Source: Bacteroidales bacterium UBA5349
GTDB lineage: Bacteria; Bacteroidota; Bacteroidia; Bacteroidales; Tenuifilaceae
DNA: 64,000 nt
Assembly (NCBI GenBank): GCA_002410065.1
Contig: DHQB01000009.1
Span: 212,070 to 276,069, forward strand
Direction: 5' to 3'
This document shows positions 53,249-61,822 of the stretch, piece by piece. Within the stretch, counting starts at the first letter, position 1, and every line of letters starts with the position of its first letter. Under the pieces are notes generated by a model that ran no database searches, was not told where the DNA came from, and saw nothing but the letters and a program-made list of their open reading frames with translations. The translations under genes were made by a program, and so were the position numbers.

Positions 53249-54469
53249 TTATTTCGACTTAAATAGGATAGAGCTATCGCCATAGCTTAAAAACCTAAAA
53301 CCATTCTGAATGGCATATTCGTAAACTTTCTTCCAGTCATCGCCAATAAAAGCTGCTACCAGAAGCAAGAGCGTACTCCTTGGTTGATGAAAATTTGTTA
53401 TCAGCGTATCAACAATCCTAAAGTTATATCCGGGGACAATAATCATCTGCGTTGATGCCATTAAATAGTCTGTTCCCTCTTCTTCAATATAATTAAGTAT
53501 TGCTTCCAACGATTGCTTTGCTGAATAGTTATCGTTTAATTGATAAGCATCCCACTGATTAACATGTAAATTGGCTAAATTGTTCTCGCCTTCTATAATT
53601 TTAACGCCAAGCCAGTACAAACTCTCTAAAGTTCGCATAGATGTAGTACCTACAGCAACAATACTTCCTAAAGTTCTAATAATAGTCTTTAGGGCATCCT
53701 TAGTAATATATATGCGCTCGGTGTGCATTTCATGCTCACCAATGGTATCGGATTTAACGGGCTTAAATGTTCCTGCTCCAACATGTAGGGTAACCTCTGT
53801 AAATGAGCATCCTATCTCTTTTATTTTATTAATAACCGAAGGCGTAAAGTGTAATCCAGCCGTAGGAGCTGCCACTGAACCCTCGGGTTTTGCATAAACA
53901 GTCTGATAAGTTTGCTTGTCTGCAATAACAGGTTCTCTGTTAAGGTATGGAGGAATTGGAACCTGTCCACAAGCTGCTACAATATCAGCAAATGTAATGG
54001 TATTGGAATTGGTCGACTTCCAGTTAAACTCAACAAAAGCGCCATCGGAGCTTCTCGATAGCATTTTTGCTTCCAGTTCAGCGTTTAAAGTAGGGATTTG
54101 TTGTACCAGAATCTCGCCTTTCCATCGTTTTATATTCCCTATTACACAGTTCCAAACACATTGATTAGCAGAAGAGAAAGAGAATTGATAATCGCTAGGT
54201 TCAATAGGGTTTAGTAAAAAAATCTCAATGGAAGCACCGGTAATTTTTTTGAACTTAAGCCTTGCTTGGATAACCTTTGTGTTATTATAAACTATGGTTT
54301 GTTCCTTATTAAGTAATTCTGATATTGAACTAAAAGTTGATTTAGTGATGCTTTTATTTTTATATATCAGCAACTTAGAATCATCCCTTTGACTTAATGG
54401 ATATTTTGCAATCCTATCCTCATTAAGTAAATAGTCGTACTCCTCAATTCTAATGCTTTTAAGACCCAT
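53249..54469 (-). CDS. queA: S-adenosylmethionine:tRNA ribosyltransferase-isomerase
   Basis: 406 aa, slightly longer than the ~350 usual, owing to C-terminal residues. Motifs: YDYLLNEDRIAKYPLSQRDDSKLLIY, VYNNTKVIQARL, EGSVAAPTAGLHFT (the QueA signature), VTLHVGAGTFKPVKSD, HTERIYI, TNFHQPRSTLLLLVAAFIG. It converts preQ1 at tRNA position 34 to epoxyqueuosine. First gene of a two-gene unit with ygiQ. Confidence 0.95.
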   Translation of the reverse strand: MGLKSIRIEEYDYLLNEDRIAKYPLSQRDDSKLLIYKNKSITKSTFSSISELLNKEQTIVYNNTKVIQARLKFKKITGASIEIFLLNPIEPSDYQFSFSSANQCVWNCVIGNIKRWKGEILVQQIPTLNAELEAKMLSRSSDGAFVEFNWKSTNSNTITFADIVAACGQVPIPPYLNREPVIADKQTYQTVYAKPEGSVAAPTAGLHFTPSVINKIKEIGCSFTEVTLHVGAGTFKPVKSDTIGEHEMHTERIYITKDALKTIIRTLGSIVAVGTTSMRTLESLYWLGVKIIEGENNLANLHVNQWDAYQLNDNYSAKQSLEAILNYIEEEGTDYLMASTQMIIVPGYNFRIVDTLITNFHQPRSTLLLLVAAFIGDDWKKVYEYAIQNGFRFLSYGDSSILFKSK

Positions 54470-54495
54470 CTGTCAGAATATTAGGGATAATTGGT

Positions 54496-54516
54496 TAACT
54501 TTGCGCCGCAAAAGTA
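54496..54516. promoter_or_regulatory. Face-to-face divergent promoters (queA / DUF2027-Smr)
   Basis: TAACTTTG (54496-54503, + strand) and TACTTTTG (54516-54509, - strand) each match TAnnTTTG and point at each other, forming the near-palindrome TAACTTTGCGCCGCAAAAGTA. The predicted start sites would lie within or just beyond the opposing box, so the two promoters should interfere. Confidence 0.5.
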
Positions 54517-54596
54517 ATACTTTTAATTCTATTTAGAGTTTAAAAAGGGTACTACGTTTTACTGTGTAACTCTCTAAATATTAATATAATACAAAA

Positions 54597-55688
54597 ATGA
54601 ATTGTAGAGTAGGAGATAAGGTGCGTTTTTTGAACGACGTGGGTGGTGGAAAAGTTACCAGAATAGAGAAGAATACAGTTTATGTTATGGGTGAGGATGG
54701 CTTTGAGGTGCCAGTAATGGCATCAGAGGTTATAGTGGATAGCCAAGCAATTGATTCATTAATACAACAGAAACTGTTATTAAATCCTGATTCAAAGGAG
54801 GATAACACTACTGTGGGTTCATCATCAAGTAAAATAATAACCAATTTACCCGAAGAGGTAGATTACTCCAAGGTGAATTTTTGTAAGGACTTAGACCAAG
54901 AGGTGGATGCAGAGGGTGAATTGCTTGGACTTTTTATAGGCTTTGTGCCAATAAATCAGAGCAATAAAACAGAATCCGATCAAGATCTTTTTATTATAAA
55001 CGATAGTCCATACAGGTTGTTTTTAACCATTTCAAAATGGGTAGATAATCTGCTCAGACCTATTTATGCTGGATTTCTGTATTCTGATACTAAGGAGCGC
55101 ATAACTACTATTAAAAAGGAAGAAATTAATGGCGAATTGATTCTTAATATACAGAGTATTTTCTTTAAAAACAGTGATTTTACTCCACAACAACCTGAAT
55201 ATTTTGACCTTAAGTTAAACCCAACTAAGTTTTACAGATCGGGTACCTATTCAGCAAATGAGTTTTTCGATGAGGATGCTATGATCTTTTCAATAGCGGA
55301 TACCAAAAAGGAGGAAGTACTTAAAACTTTAACAGATAAGGCAATAGGAGAGTCTATTCTTCAAAAGGATGGTGACAGAAAAGCGGAGAAGAAAGAGGTT
55401 AAACCTTTGATTGAAGAGGTAGATTTGCATATCGATGAACTTGTTGATAATGCTAAAGAGCTTAAAGCAGGTGAGATACTGAATATCCAAATGGCACGTT
55501 TTAAAGTAGCCCTAGAAGGAGCTATAATTGCAAAAAGCAGGAAAATTGTTTTCATTCATGGTGTTGGGAATGGCAAGTTAAAGCATGAACTTCTAAAAGA
55601 GTTAGAAAAAAACTATCCGAAGTTAAGATATCAAGATGCATCGTTCAGAGAATATGGCTATGGGGCAACAATGGTTTTTATCCGATAA
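54597..55688 (+). CDS. DUF2027 / Smr-domain protein
   Basis: 363 aa. The N-terminal DUF2027 beta domain starts MNCRVGDKVRFLNDVGGGKVTRIEKNTVYVMGEDGFEVPV. The middle is a beta-rich part (LFIINDSPYRLFLTISKWVDNLL). The C-terminal Smr domain at ~285-363 holds EEVDLHIDELV and KIVFIHGVGNGKLKHELLKEL. Smr domains bind nucleic acid and often have nicking or RNase activity (the DLHxxE-like and HGxGxGxL motifs are present). The combination is characteristic of Bacteroidota; the exact role is unknown. rnpB follows 54 bp later. Confidence 0.88.
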   Translation: MNCRVGDKVRFLNDVGGGKVTRIEKNTVYVMGEDGFEVPVMASEVIVDSQAIDSLIQQKLLLNPDSKEDNTTVGSSSSKIITNLPEEVDYSKVNFCKDLDQEVDAEGELLGLFIGFVPINQSNKTESDQDLFIINDSPYRLFLTISKWVDNLLRPIYAGFLYSDTKERITTIKKEEINGELILNIQSIFFKNSDFTPQQPEYFDLKLNPTKFYRSGTYSANEFFDEDAMIFSIADTKKEEVLKTLTDKAIGESILQKDGDRKAEKKEVKPLIEEVDLHIDELVDNAKELKAGEILNIQMARFKVALEGAIIAKSRKIVFIHGVGNGKLKHELLKELEKNYPKLRYQDASFREYGYGATMVFIR

Positions 55689-55741
55689 GCAAATTCTTTG
55701 TAACACATTCTAAAATAGTTAGTATAAATACTATATAATAA

Positions 55742-56120
55742 CTGCAGCAGATCGTTCTACCGCCCATTAAATGGGAGGAAAGTCCGGGCACTACAGAGCG
55801 CCAAACTTCCTAACAGGAAGGTATTCGCAAGGATACAGTAGCGTAACAGAAAATAACCGCCTTAGGAAGACTTAAGGTAAGGGTGAAAAGGAGGGGTAAG
55901 AGCCCACCGGTCATTCTGGAGACAGATTGAGCCGTACGCCTTTTGGGGTGCAAGACCATGTACATCGTAATTACCTTTGGTTACGGGACTGCTCGTCCCG
56001 ATTTTGCCTGGCAAAAGTTACGAGGGGTAGGTCGCATGAGCTATCTGGCAACAGATAGCCTAGATAAATGGTAGAAGCCATTTTTTATGGTACAGAACCC
56101 GGCTTATAGATCTGCTGCTT
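55742..56120 (+). ncRNA. rnpB: RNase P RNA, type A
   Basis: The universal core is present: GAGGAAAGTCCGGGC near the 5' end (about 55777) and ACAGAACCCGGCTTATAG near the 3' end (about 56093), which form P4 with each other. Helix P1 is the perfect 10-bp pair GCAGCAGATC (55744-55753) / GATCTGCTGC (56109-56118), directly followed by seven T, so P1 can double as terminator. The conserved AGGGTGAAAAGG and AAGAGCCCACCGG motifs lie between. It is about 375 nt long. It matures the 5' ends of tRNAs. Confidence 0.96.
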
Positions 56121-57254
56121 TTTTTCCTCCCTTATTATTCGTTTCTAAGTCTTGCGTTACCGGTAATTCACATATGTGAACCGACACAAGTGTAAAAAGT
56201 GATTATCTTTGACACATCAATCATATATTAAATAAACGCATATAATACTGTATGTCAGATATTTATGAAATATATGTAAACTTATGGTTTAGTCTTATAT
56301 GGATTATTGCTGCTTTAAGCCCTTTTAAAGTTACGGTATAGTAATTAAATCATCTGAATACCATGTAAATACAGAGTTTGTCTAATCTTAATATTTAATA
56401 TATAACAGTTCAGGCATTCATTCATAGTGAGTTAGTTAAACATCTAAGATATAGCTAATCAGGCTAGTTTTAGGATAATAAGTACGTAGCCTATATAATT
56501 TGTTGGGTCATAAGCTATTTACAGGATTACAAAGTAACTTAATCAGCCCTATTTTTATTGAATCAATTAACCAAAACCATAATTAACTTCTTAGCTTATT
56601 GTAACAAATCAGCACCTTTAGTGTTGTTACATATGTAAACATATTTAATTTAAGCTAATCTATCATTCGGATTTGTATTTAAATAGACTTTAAAATTCGC
56701 TTTCAGGCTCCTGAAAAAGCGATTATATATTTCACAATTCAGGATGCAGAAAACGCTTGTCATAAAGTATAGGCATATCTTACGTTTAATGACTTAAAAT
56801 GAGCCTATTTATAGCTTAAAGTTGGGTTTATATAGTTAGGTATCGTAGAATGTGAGATGATTGCCTAGAGGTACATTAAATAATATCACATAGTTTAGTC
56901 AGCCAGAAATAACCCTCGTATTTAGTTGTTTTTTAACGTATAGGAATTAAAAGTGTGCTTTAATATTGCATTTTAATTGTGTTAATTAATAGTTACTTAA
57001 GGGCGATTCAAATAATAAAGCATAACGCCAGTTCTACTCCTAAGAAAATATCGCCAGAACTTCACAATCAGCAACAAAGCAAAAGGGATTTAAGTATTGA
57101 ATCAAGCCTTATATACCACTATTCTCTATCAAAATGCAGAATATTCTTGACCCTACATTCCGATACATATGTAAACACAATAAAGATACATATGTAAACG
57201 AATGGGTGTTACTTTTGTGAATATTAATATCTACATTTGTGAAAACTATTTATA
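56121..57254. other. 1.1-kb noncoding AT-rich region with ACATATGTAAAC palindromic sites
   Basis: No credible gene; a 72-codon frame at 56979 has no support. Five related sites occur: TTCACATATGTGAA (56167-56180, perfect palindrome); ATATATGTAAAC (56270); GTTACATATGTAAAC (56626-56640, core TTACATATGTAA a perfect 12-bp palindrome); and exact ACATATGTAAAC at 57165-57176 and 57188-57199, 23 bp apart. The last two lie just upstream of the XRE regulator. This looks like an operator set for a dimeric DNA-binding protein. The remainder shows nothing recognisable. Confidence 0.6.
57232..57239 (+). promoter_or_regulatory. -7 box of the XRE regulator
   Basis: TACATTTG fits TAnnTTTG, 15 bp before the ATG. 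The paired ACATATGTAAAC sites lie 33-67 bp further upstream. Confidence 0.45.
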
Positions 57255-57686
57255 ATGAAGGATAAAGTACAAAGAATATTAGTTAAGGAAGGTTTGCAGC
57301 CTGCAAAGTTTGCTGAAATGATAGGTGTTCAGCGTAGTTCAATCTCTCATATCCTTTCTGGTAGGAATAAGCCATCATTCGACATGATACAGGGTATCCT
57401 GAAAAGTTTCCCCAAGATTAGCGCTGATTGGCTCCTATTAGGCAAAGGCGATATGTATCGACAACCCATTCAAGGTTCACTCTTTACAGCCATTGACAAG
57501 CAGGAAGATACTGATAAAGGCCTGCCGTTACCCTCTGAAAGTCAAAACCCTATATCACCTACCGAAGTTCTGCAAAATGCTAAAGCCCCTGAGAATCGCA
57601 TAAACGAAAGCGAGATTGAACGCGTGGTCGTATTCTTCAAAAATAGAACCTTTACAGCATACAATCCTAACGGAGAAATTTTATAG
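57255..57686 (+). CDS. XRE-family helix-turn-helix regulator
   Basis: 143 aa. The HTH is at residues ~1-65 (MKDKVQRILVKEGLQPAKFAEMIGVQRSSISHILSGRNKPSFDMIQGIL) followed by ISADWLLLGKGDMYR, the end typical of small Bacteroidota XRE proteins. The C-terminal half is low-complexity and of unknown role, ending in IERVVVFFKNRTFTAYNPNGEIL. There is no peptidase S24 domain, so it is not a CI/LexA-type self-cleaving repressor. Its own upstream region carries the paired palindromic sites, so autoregulation is plausible. Confidence 0.85.
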   Translation: MKDKVQRILVKEGLQPAKFAEMIGVQRSSISHILSGRNKPSFDMIQGILKSFPKISADWLLLGKGDMYRQPIQGSLFTAIDKQEDTDKGLPLPSESQNPISPTEVLQNAKAPENRINESEIERVVVFFKNRTFTAYNPNGEIL

Positions 57687-57691
57687 ATTCA

Positions 57692-57723
57692 TTTGCTCTC
57701 TACATATCAATAGTGTAGTTTTG
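57692..57723 (+). promoter_or_regulatory. Promoter of pyrD and the selenium genes
   Basis: -33 TTTG (57692-57695), 20-bp spacer, TAGTTTTG (57716-57723): a full match to the Bacteroidota consensus. The pyrD ATG follows 12 bp later. Confidence 0.65.
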
Positions 57724-57734
57724 CAAAAAAAACA

Positions 57735-58769
57735 ATGTATAAAGGTATTATTCGCCCTTTTCTGTTCCTGCTTAAGCCTGAGGCAGTTCATAGTCTAGTT
57801 GTAAAATCGATAAAAATCTTCTTTTTCATACCTTTTGTAAAACCTATAGTAAGAAGTGTGTTTGGTTGCAAAAATCCCTCTAAGCTGAAAAGAAATGTAT
57901 TTGGTCTTGAGTTTATTAATCCCATTGGTTTAGCGGCTGGTTTCGATAAAAACGCAGATTTATTTCAGCATTTTGATGCATTCGGATTCTCTTTTATTGA
58001 AGTGGGAACTATTACGCCTAAGGCTCAACCTGGTAACCCAAAACCAAGGTCGTTTAGGTTAAAAAAGGATAAAGCATTAATAAACCGTATGGGTTTTAAC
58101 AATAAGGGAGTGGATAATGCTGTAAACAATCTGAAAGGAAGAAAAAATCCTAGAATAATCATTGGGGGTAACATCGGAAAGAATACACTAACACCCAATG
58201 ATAAAGCCCATGAAGACTACCTTTATTGCTTTAAAGAACTTTACGACCATGTTGACTATTTTGTTGTAAACGTAAGCTGTCCGAATATTAAAGATTTAAA
58301 ACAACTTCAGGATTCTGATAATTTAAGTGGCATTCTTTCGGAAGTAACGCTTTATCGCTCATCGCAAAAGCAATATAAACCAATTCTACTAAAGGTTTCA
58401 CCTGATTTAACTACCGAGCAACTCGACTCAAATATTGAAACAGCCCAGCAATTTAATCTCGATGGTTTTGTGGCAACAAACACAACCACATCAAGAGAAA
58501 ACCTTTCAACAGACAAGTTAACTGTTGAGACGATAGCAAATGGTGGATTAAGCGGCGAGCCTTTAAAGAATAGATCAACTGAGGTTATTCGTTACATCCA
58601 TAGCAAAACAAAGGGATCAATGCCAATCATTGGTGTTGGAGGGATTAGTAGCGTGGAAGATGCCCTCGAAAAACTAGATGCTGGAGCATCACTAATACAA
58701 CTATATACAGGTTTTATTTATGAGGGACCTGGAATTATAAAGAAAATTTGCAAAGCATTTGATAAATAG
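57735..58769 (+). CDS. pyrD: Dihydroorotate dehydrogenase (quinone), class 2
   Basis: 344 aa. The N-terminal ~40-residue helical membrane-binding part (LKPEAVHSLVVKSIKIFFFIPF) marks class 2. The FMN barrel holds NPIGLAAGFDKNAD, FIEVGTITPKAQPGNPKPR, NRMGFNNKG, the catalytic Ser region VNVSCPNIKDL, TNTTTSR and IIGVGGISS. It oxidises dihydroorotate and passes electrons to quinone. It lies 14 bp before yedF, so it is probably the first gene of that transcript. Confidence 0.95.
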   Translation: MYKGIIRPFLFLLKPEAVHSLVVKSIKIFFFIPFVKPIVRSVFGCKNPSKLKRNVFGLEFINPIGLAAGFDKNADLFQHFDAFGFSFIEVGTITPKAQPGNPKPRSFRLKKDKALINRMGFNNKGVDNAVNNLKGRKNPRIIIGGNIGKNTLTPNDKAHEDYLYCFKELYDHVDYFVVNVSCPNIKDLKQLQDSDNLSGILSEVTLYRSSQKQYKPILLKVSPDLTTEQLDSNIETAQQFNLDGFVATNTTTSRENLSTDKLTVETIANGGLSGEPLKNRSTEVIRYIHSKTKGSMPIIGVGGISSVEDALEKLDAGASLIQLYTGFIYEGPGIIKKICKAFDK

Positions 58770-58783
58770 TATCCTATAATATA

Positions 58784-59413
58784 ATGACGATGGATGTAAT
58801 TGTTGACTGCAGAGGTATGCTTTGCCCGCTACCGTTGATTGAGACTAAAAAGGTCATAAAATCGACAAAAAAAGGGGGTACAATCAAAGTTATTATTGAC
58901 AATGATATATCACTGAGTAACCTTAAAAGATATCTAGCTGATAATGGCATTGTTGCTAATTATAGTATCGAAGAAGGGAATCATATCTTGATATTTACCG
59001 TTCAGGGCTCACAGCAACCTATGCTCAAGCCAGATGACTACTGTACAAATGAACCTATAACAGATAATAAACCTATTAAGGATTATATTGTTGTTCTCAA
59101 AAGCAATACCATGGGAGCAGGCGATGATACTTTGGGTGAGATGTTAATGAAAGGATTTTTATTCACTATTAGCGAGCTTAATTCACTGCCTAAAGAGGTA
59201 ATATGCTATAATTCTGGGGTTAAACTCGCTATTGAGGGAACAGCAACAGTTCGCAATCTTGAAAAGTTAAGCGGATTAGGAGTCAAAATAACCCTATGTG
59301 GTACCTGTGTTGATTTTTTTAATTTAAAGGATTCTATTAAAATTGGCGAAATATCCAACATGTACTATATCGCAGAGAGGATTTTGAATGCTAATTATGT
59401 GATTGAGCCATAG
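58784..59413 (+). CDS. yedF: Selenium-metabolism protein YedF (TusA-like plus DsrE-like domains)
   Basis: 209 aa. Residues 1-~75 are a TusA/SirA domain with the sulfur- or selenium-carrying Cys in CRGMLCPLPLIETKKV. Residues ~95-209 form a DsrE-like domain (KDYIVVLKSNTMGAGDDTLGEMLMKGFLFTISEL; ITLCGTCVDFFNLKD). This two-domain form is the one found beside selD in selenium-using bacteria and is thought to handle selenium for SelD. Next to a cysteine desulfurase, DUF3343 and selD, that assignment is strong. Confidence 0.9.
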   Translation: MTMDVIVDCRGMLCPLPLIETKKVIKSTKKGGTIKVIIDNDISLSNLKRYLADNGIVANYSIEEGNHILIFTVQGSQQPMLKPDDYCTNEPITDNKPIKDYIVVLKSNTMGAGDDTLGEMLMKGFLFTISELNSLPKEVICYNSGVKLAIEGTATVRNLEKLSGLGVKITLCGTCVDFFNLKDSIKIGEISNMYYIAERILNANYVIEP

Positions 59414-59419
59414 ACTATA

Positions 59420-60535
59420 ATGAGTATCCAATTAAATAAATACTTTGATAACGCTTGCACCAGTTTTCCAAAACCCAACGAGGTTGCAGAATACATGGTA
59501 AATCACCTTAAAGAGGGAGGATCATACGGTAGAGCAGCCTATAGCAGAATCATCAATTCTACACGTATAGTTGAAGAAACAAGGGATGTAATTGGTCAAC
59601 TTATTGGAGTAAAAGAAGTTTCGAATATTGCATTTGACTATAATGCTACAAGTGCAATCAACAAAATTATAAACGGATTTAGTTTTAAGCATAAAAAAGT
59701 ACTGGTATCGCCATTAGAGCACAATGCAATAATGCGACCATTAAGCGCTTTGGGTATTGATATACAGATACTCCCTCATGAGAGTGATGGATTTATTCGT
59801 GTTGATGATATACAGCCTAGTCTTTTAAGGAATGTAGACATGGTTATTGTAAATCACGTAAGCAATGTTAATGGCGTAATTCAACCAGTCGCTAAGATTA
59901 AAGAGGCTATTAAAGATATACCGATACTAGTAGATGCAAGCCAATCGATTGGTAAGGTAAACTTTTTAGCCAACGATTGGAATATAGATTATGCCGTATT
60001 CACTGGTCATAAAGGCCTACTAGGGCCAACAGGCACAGGCGGGTTTTATGTAAAGGAACCCAGTTCGTTGAATTACACTATAAGCGGAGGAACGGGTTCA
60101 AATTCGGATAGTTTTCAGATGCCCACATTTATGCCCGATAAATTTCAGGCTGGAACCCCAAATATAACAGGCATATACGGGTTATTGGCAGCAATAAAGT
60201 ATAAACCAGCCAATGGATGGGACAGGGAAGTATTTTTGGCGATTATCAAAGATCTTTTTAGTAACCCGAACATTGAGGTACAATGCGCCACCAATTCTGA
60301 AAACCAATCCGACGTATTCTCTGCATATCCTAAAAATGGGGATGTTTCGGGGTTTGCTCACAACCTTTTTACAAAACATGGCATTGAGGTGAGGAGTGGA
60401 CTACACTGTAGTCCGCTTGCACACAAAACACTTGGCACGTTTCCAAAGGGAAGCGTCAGGTTTTCACTTTCGTCCTATCATTCTAACAATGATATTAAGT
60501 ATCTGCATGAAAGTATTTTAAATACAATAGAGTAG
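59420..60535 (+). CDS. Cysteine desulfurase-family protein (selenium-cluster type)
   Basis: 371-aa aminotransferase class V enzyme. It starts YFDNACTSFPKPNEVAEYM; PLP Lys in FTGHKGLLGPTGTGGFYV; His of LEHNAIMRPL; catalytic Cys in VRSGLHCSPLAHKTLGTFPKGSVRFSLSSYH. It belongs to the subgroup that occurs next to yedF and selD and probably releases selenium or sulfur from (seleno)cysteine. It starts 6 bp after yedF. The order yedF, desulfurase, DUF3343, selD is a known selenium-donor cluster. Confidence 0.88.
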   Translation: MSIQLNKYFDNACTSFPKPNEVAEYMVNHLKEGGSYGRAAYSRIINSTRIVEETRDVIGQLIGVKEVSNIAFDYNATSAINKIINGFSFKHKKVLVSPLEHNAIMRPLSALGIDIQILPHESDGFIRVDDIQPSLLRNVDMVIVNHVSNVNGVIQPVAKIKEAIKDIPILVDASQSIGKVNFLANDWNIDYAVFTGHKGLLGPTGTGGFYVKEPSSLNYTISGGTGSNSDSFQMPTFMPDKFQAGTPNITGIYGLLAAIKYKPANGWDREVFLAIIKDLFSNPNIEVQCATNSENQSDVFSAYPKNGDVSGFAHNLFTKHGIEVRSGLHCSPLAHKTLGTFPKGSVRFSLSSYHSNNDIKYLHESILNTIE

Positions 60536-60546
60536 GGGTCTTTTTG

Positions 60547-60762
60547 ATGAAAATACTACTATTTTTTCAGAATACACATGCTGTTATCAAGGCTGAAAAA
60601 GCAATTAACAGCAAAGGAATTGAGTATCAAATTATGCCTGTTCCCACAAATATTAGCGCTGAATGTGGAATGTGTATAGAGATTAATAGTGCTGATTATC
60701 CAATTGCTCAAGAGTGCCTTGAGCAAGAGGCAATAACTTTTCAGCAGATTTTATTAAAATAG
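60547..60762 (+). CDS. DUF3343 protein
   Basis: About 71 aa from the ATG at 60547. MKILLFFQNTHAVIKAEKAINSKGIEYQIMPVPTNISAECGMCIEI is the DUF3343 pattern, with a conserved Cys pair (ECGMC) and the 'sst..a...e...' helix. It is a putative Se/S carrier or partner in selenium clusters; its function is not established. It is 11 bp after the desulfurase gene. Confidence 0.85.
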   Translation: MKILLFFQNTHAVIKAEKAINSKGIEYQIMPVPTNISAECGMCIEINSADYPIAQECLEQEAITFQQILLK

Positions 60763-60769
60763 TTTAACC

Positions 60770-61810
60770 ATGGAATTCGACCTTCTTTCAACTGTAGAAT
60801 ACGGAGGATGTTCAGCAAAAATTCCTGCTGCACTTCTCGAAAAGGCATTACTATCAATACCTAGGGTAAAAGACAGCAACTTACTTGTTGACATTGACAC
60901 CCATGATGATGCTGGAGTTTATAAAATTTCTGACGACACTGCACTCATCTTTACCACAGATTTTTTTCCACCAATATGCTCTGATCCATACGACTTTGGA
61001 CAAATTGCTGCAAGTAATTCTTTAAGTGATGTTTACGCAATGGGAGGGAAGCCTTTTCTAGCGCTAAATATAGCCATGTTTTCAGCGTCAAAAATACCCT
61101 TAAGTGTCTATAGTCGAATACTTGAAGGGGCTGCTAATATGGCTACTCAAGCAAAAACACTCATTATTGGAGGGCACACTATAGACGATTATCCACCTAA
61201 GTTTGGATTAGCTGTAATCGGAAGAGTGCATCCCGATAAGGTTATCACCAATGCTGGACTTAAACCAGGACAAGTATTAGTGCTTACAAAACCTTTAGGG
61301 ATGGGGATTATCGCTGCGGGGAAAAGGCTTAAGATGGTAAAAGAACCAACCTACACCGAAGCGCTAAAATGGATGAAAACACTTAATAATCAAGTGGATA
61401 TATTACAAAGATTTGGTGTTACTGGTGCAACAGATATAACGGGTTTTGGCTTATTGGGTCATGCCCTTAAAATGGCCAAAGCCAGTAAAGTGAGCATAAC
61501 CATAAACTCAAAAAATGTTCCCTCGTTACCAGAGGCACTTAGTTTAATTGATAGTGGTTGCATTCCTGGTGCTGCTTTTAGAAATGTTGAATATGCCGAG
61601 GCAGATACAGCTATTAATTCATGCGATTTCGATCATAAAATGCTTTTAGCCGATGCACAAACATCTGGCGGGCTGCTAATTGGTGTAGACGAGGATAAGG
61701 CTAAGGATTTAGTTGTTCAATTAAAGCAGGTAGGGCTTAATTACACAAGCATTATTGGTAAGGTTGGTAATAATGCCCACAATATCAGTAAACTTGTTGT
61801 ACTTGACTAA
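60770..61810 (+). CDS. selD: Selenide, water dikinase (selenophosphate synthetase)
   Basis: 346 aa. The active-site motif is EYGGCSAKIPAALLEKAL near residue 13, with an ordinary Cys codon (TGT) and not selenocysteine. ATP/metal motifs: DTHDDAGVYKI, FTTDFFPPICSDPYDFGQIAASNSLSDVYAMGG, LIIGGHTIDD, TDITGFGLLGHALKMAKAS, LADAQTSGGLLIGV. It makes selenophosphate from selenide and ATP. No selA, selB, selC or ybbB is in the window, so the selenium product is not shown here. Confidence 0.95.
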   Translation: MEFDLLSTVEYGGCSAKIPAALLEKALLSIPRVKDSNLLVDIDTHDDAGVYKISDDTALIFTTDFFPPICSDPYDFGQIAASNSLSDVYAMGGKPFLALNIAMFSASKIPLSVYSRILEGAANMATQAKTLIIGGHTIDDYPPKFGLAVIGRVHPDKVITNAGLKPGQVLVLTKPLGMGIIAAGKRLKMVKEPTYTEALKWMKTLNNQVDILQRFGVTGATDITGFGLLGHALKMAKASKVSITINSKNVPSLPEALSLIDSGCIPGAAFRNVEYAEADTAINSCDFDHKMLLADAQTSGGLLIGVDEDKAKDLVVQLKQVGLNYTSIIGKVGNNAHNISKLVVLD

Positions 61811-61822
61811 AATATTGGAACC

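Noticed and set aside
53211..53283. ygiQ start at 53283
   Set aside because: The extra 24 residues are basic, lie partly inside queA, and family similarity begins at the ATG at 53211. The upstream start is kept only as an alternative.
56979..57197. 72-codon frame in the noncoding region
   Set aside because: No ATG, no family resemblance, overlaps the palindromic sites. Treated as chance.
56121..57254. Replication origin
   Set aside because: AT-rich with palindromes, but no clear DnaA boxes and no dnaA, dnaN or par genes nearby.
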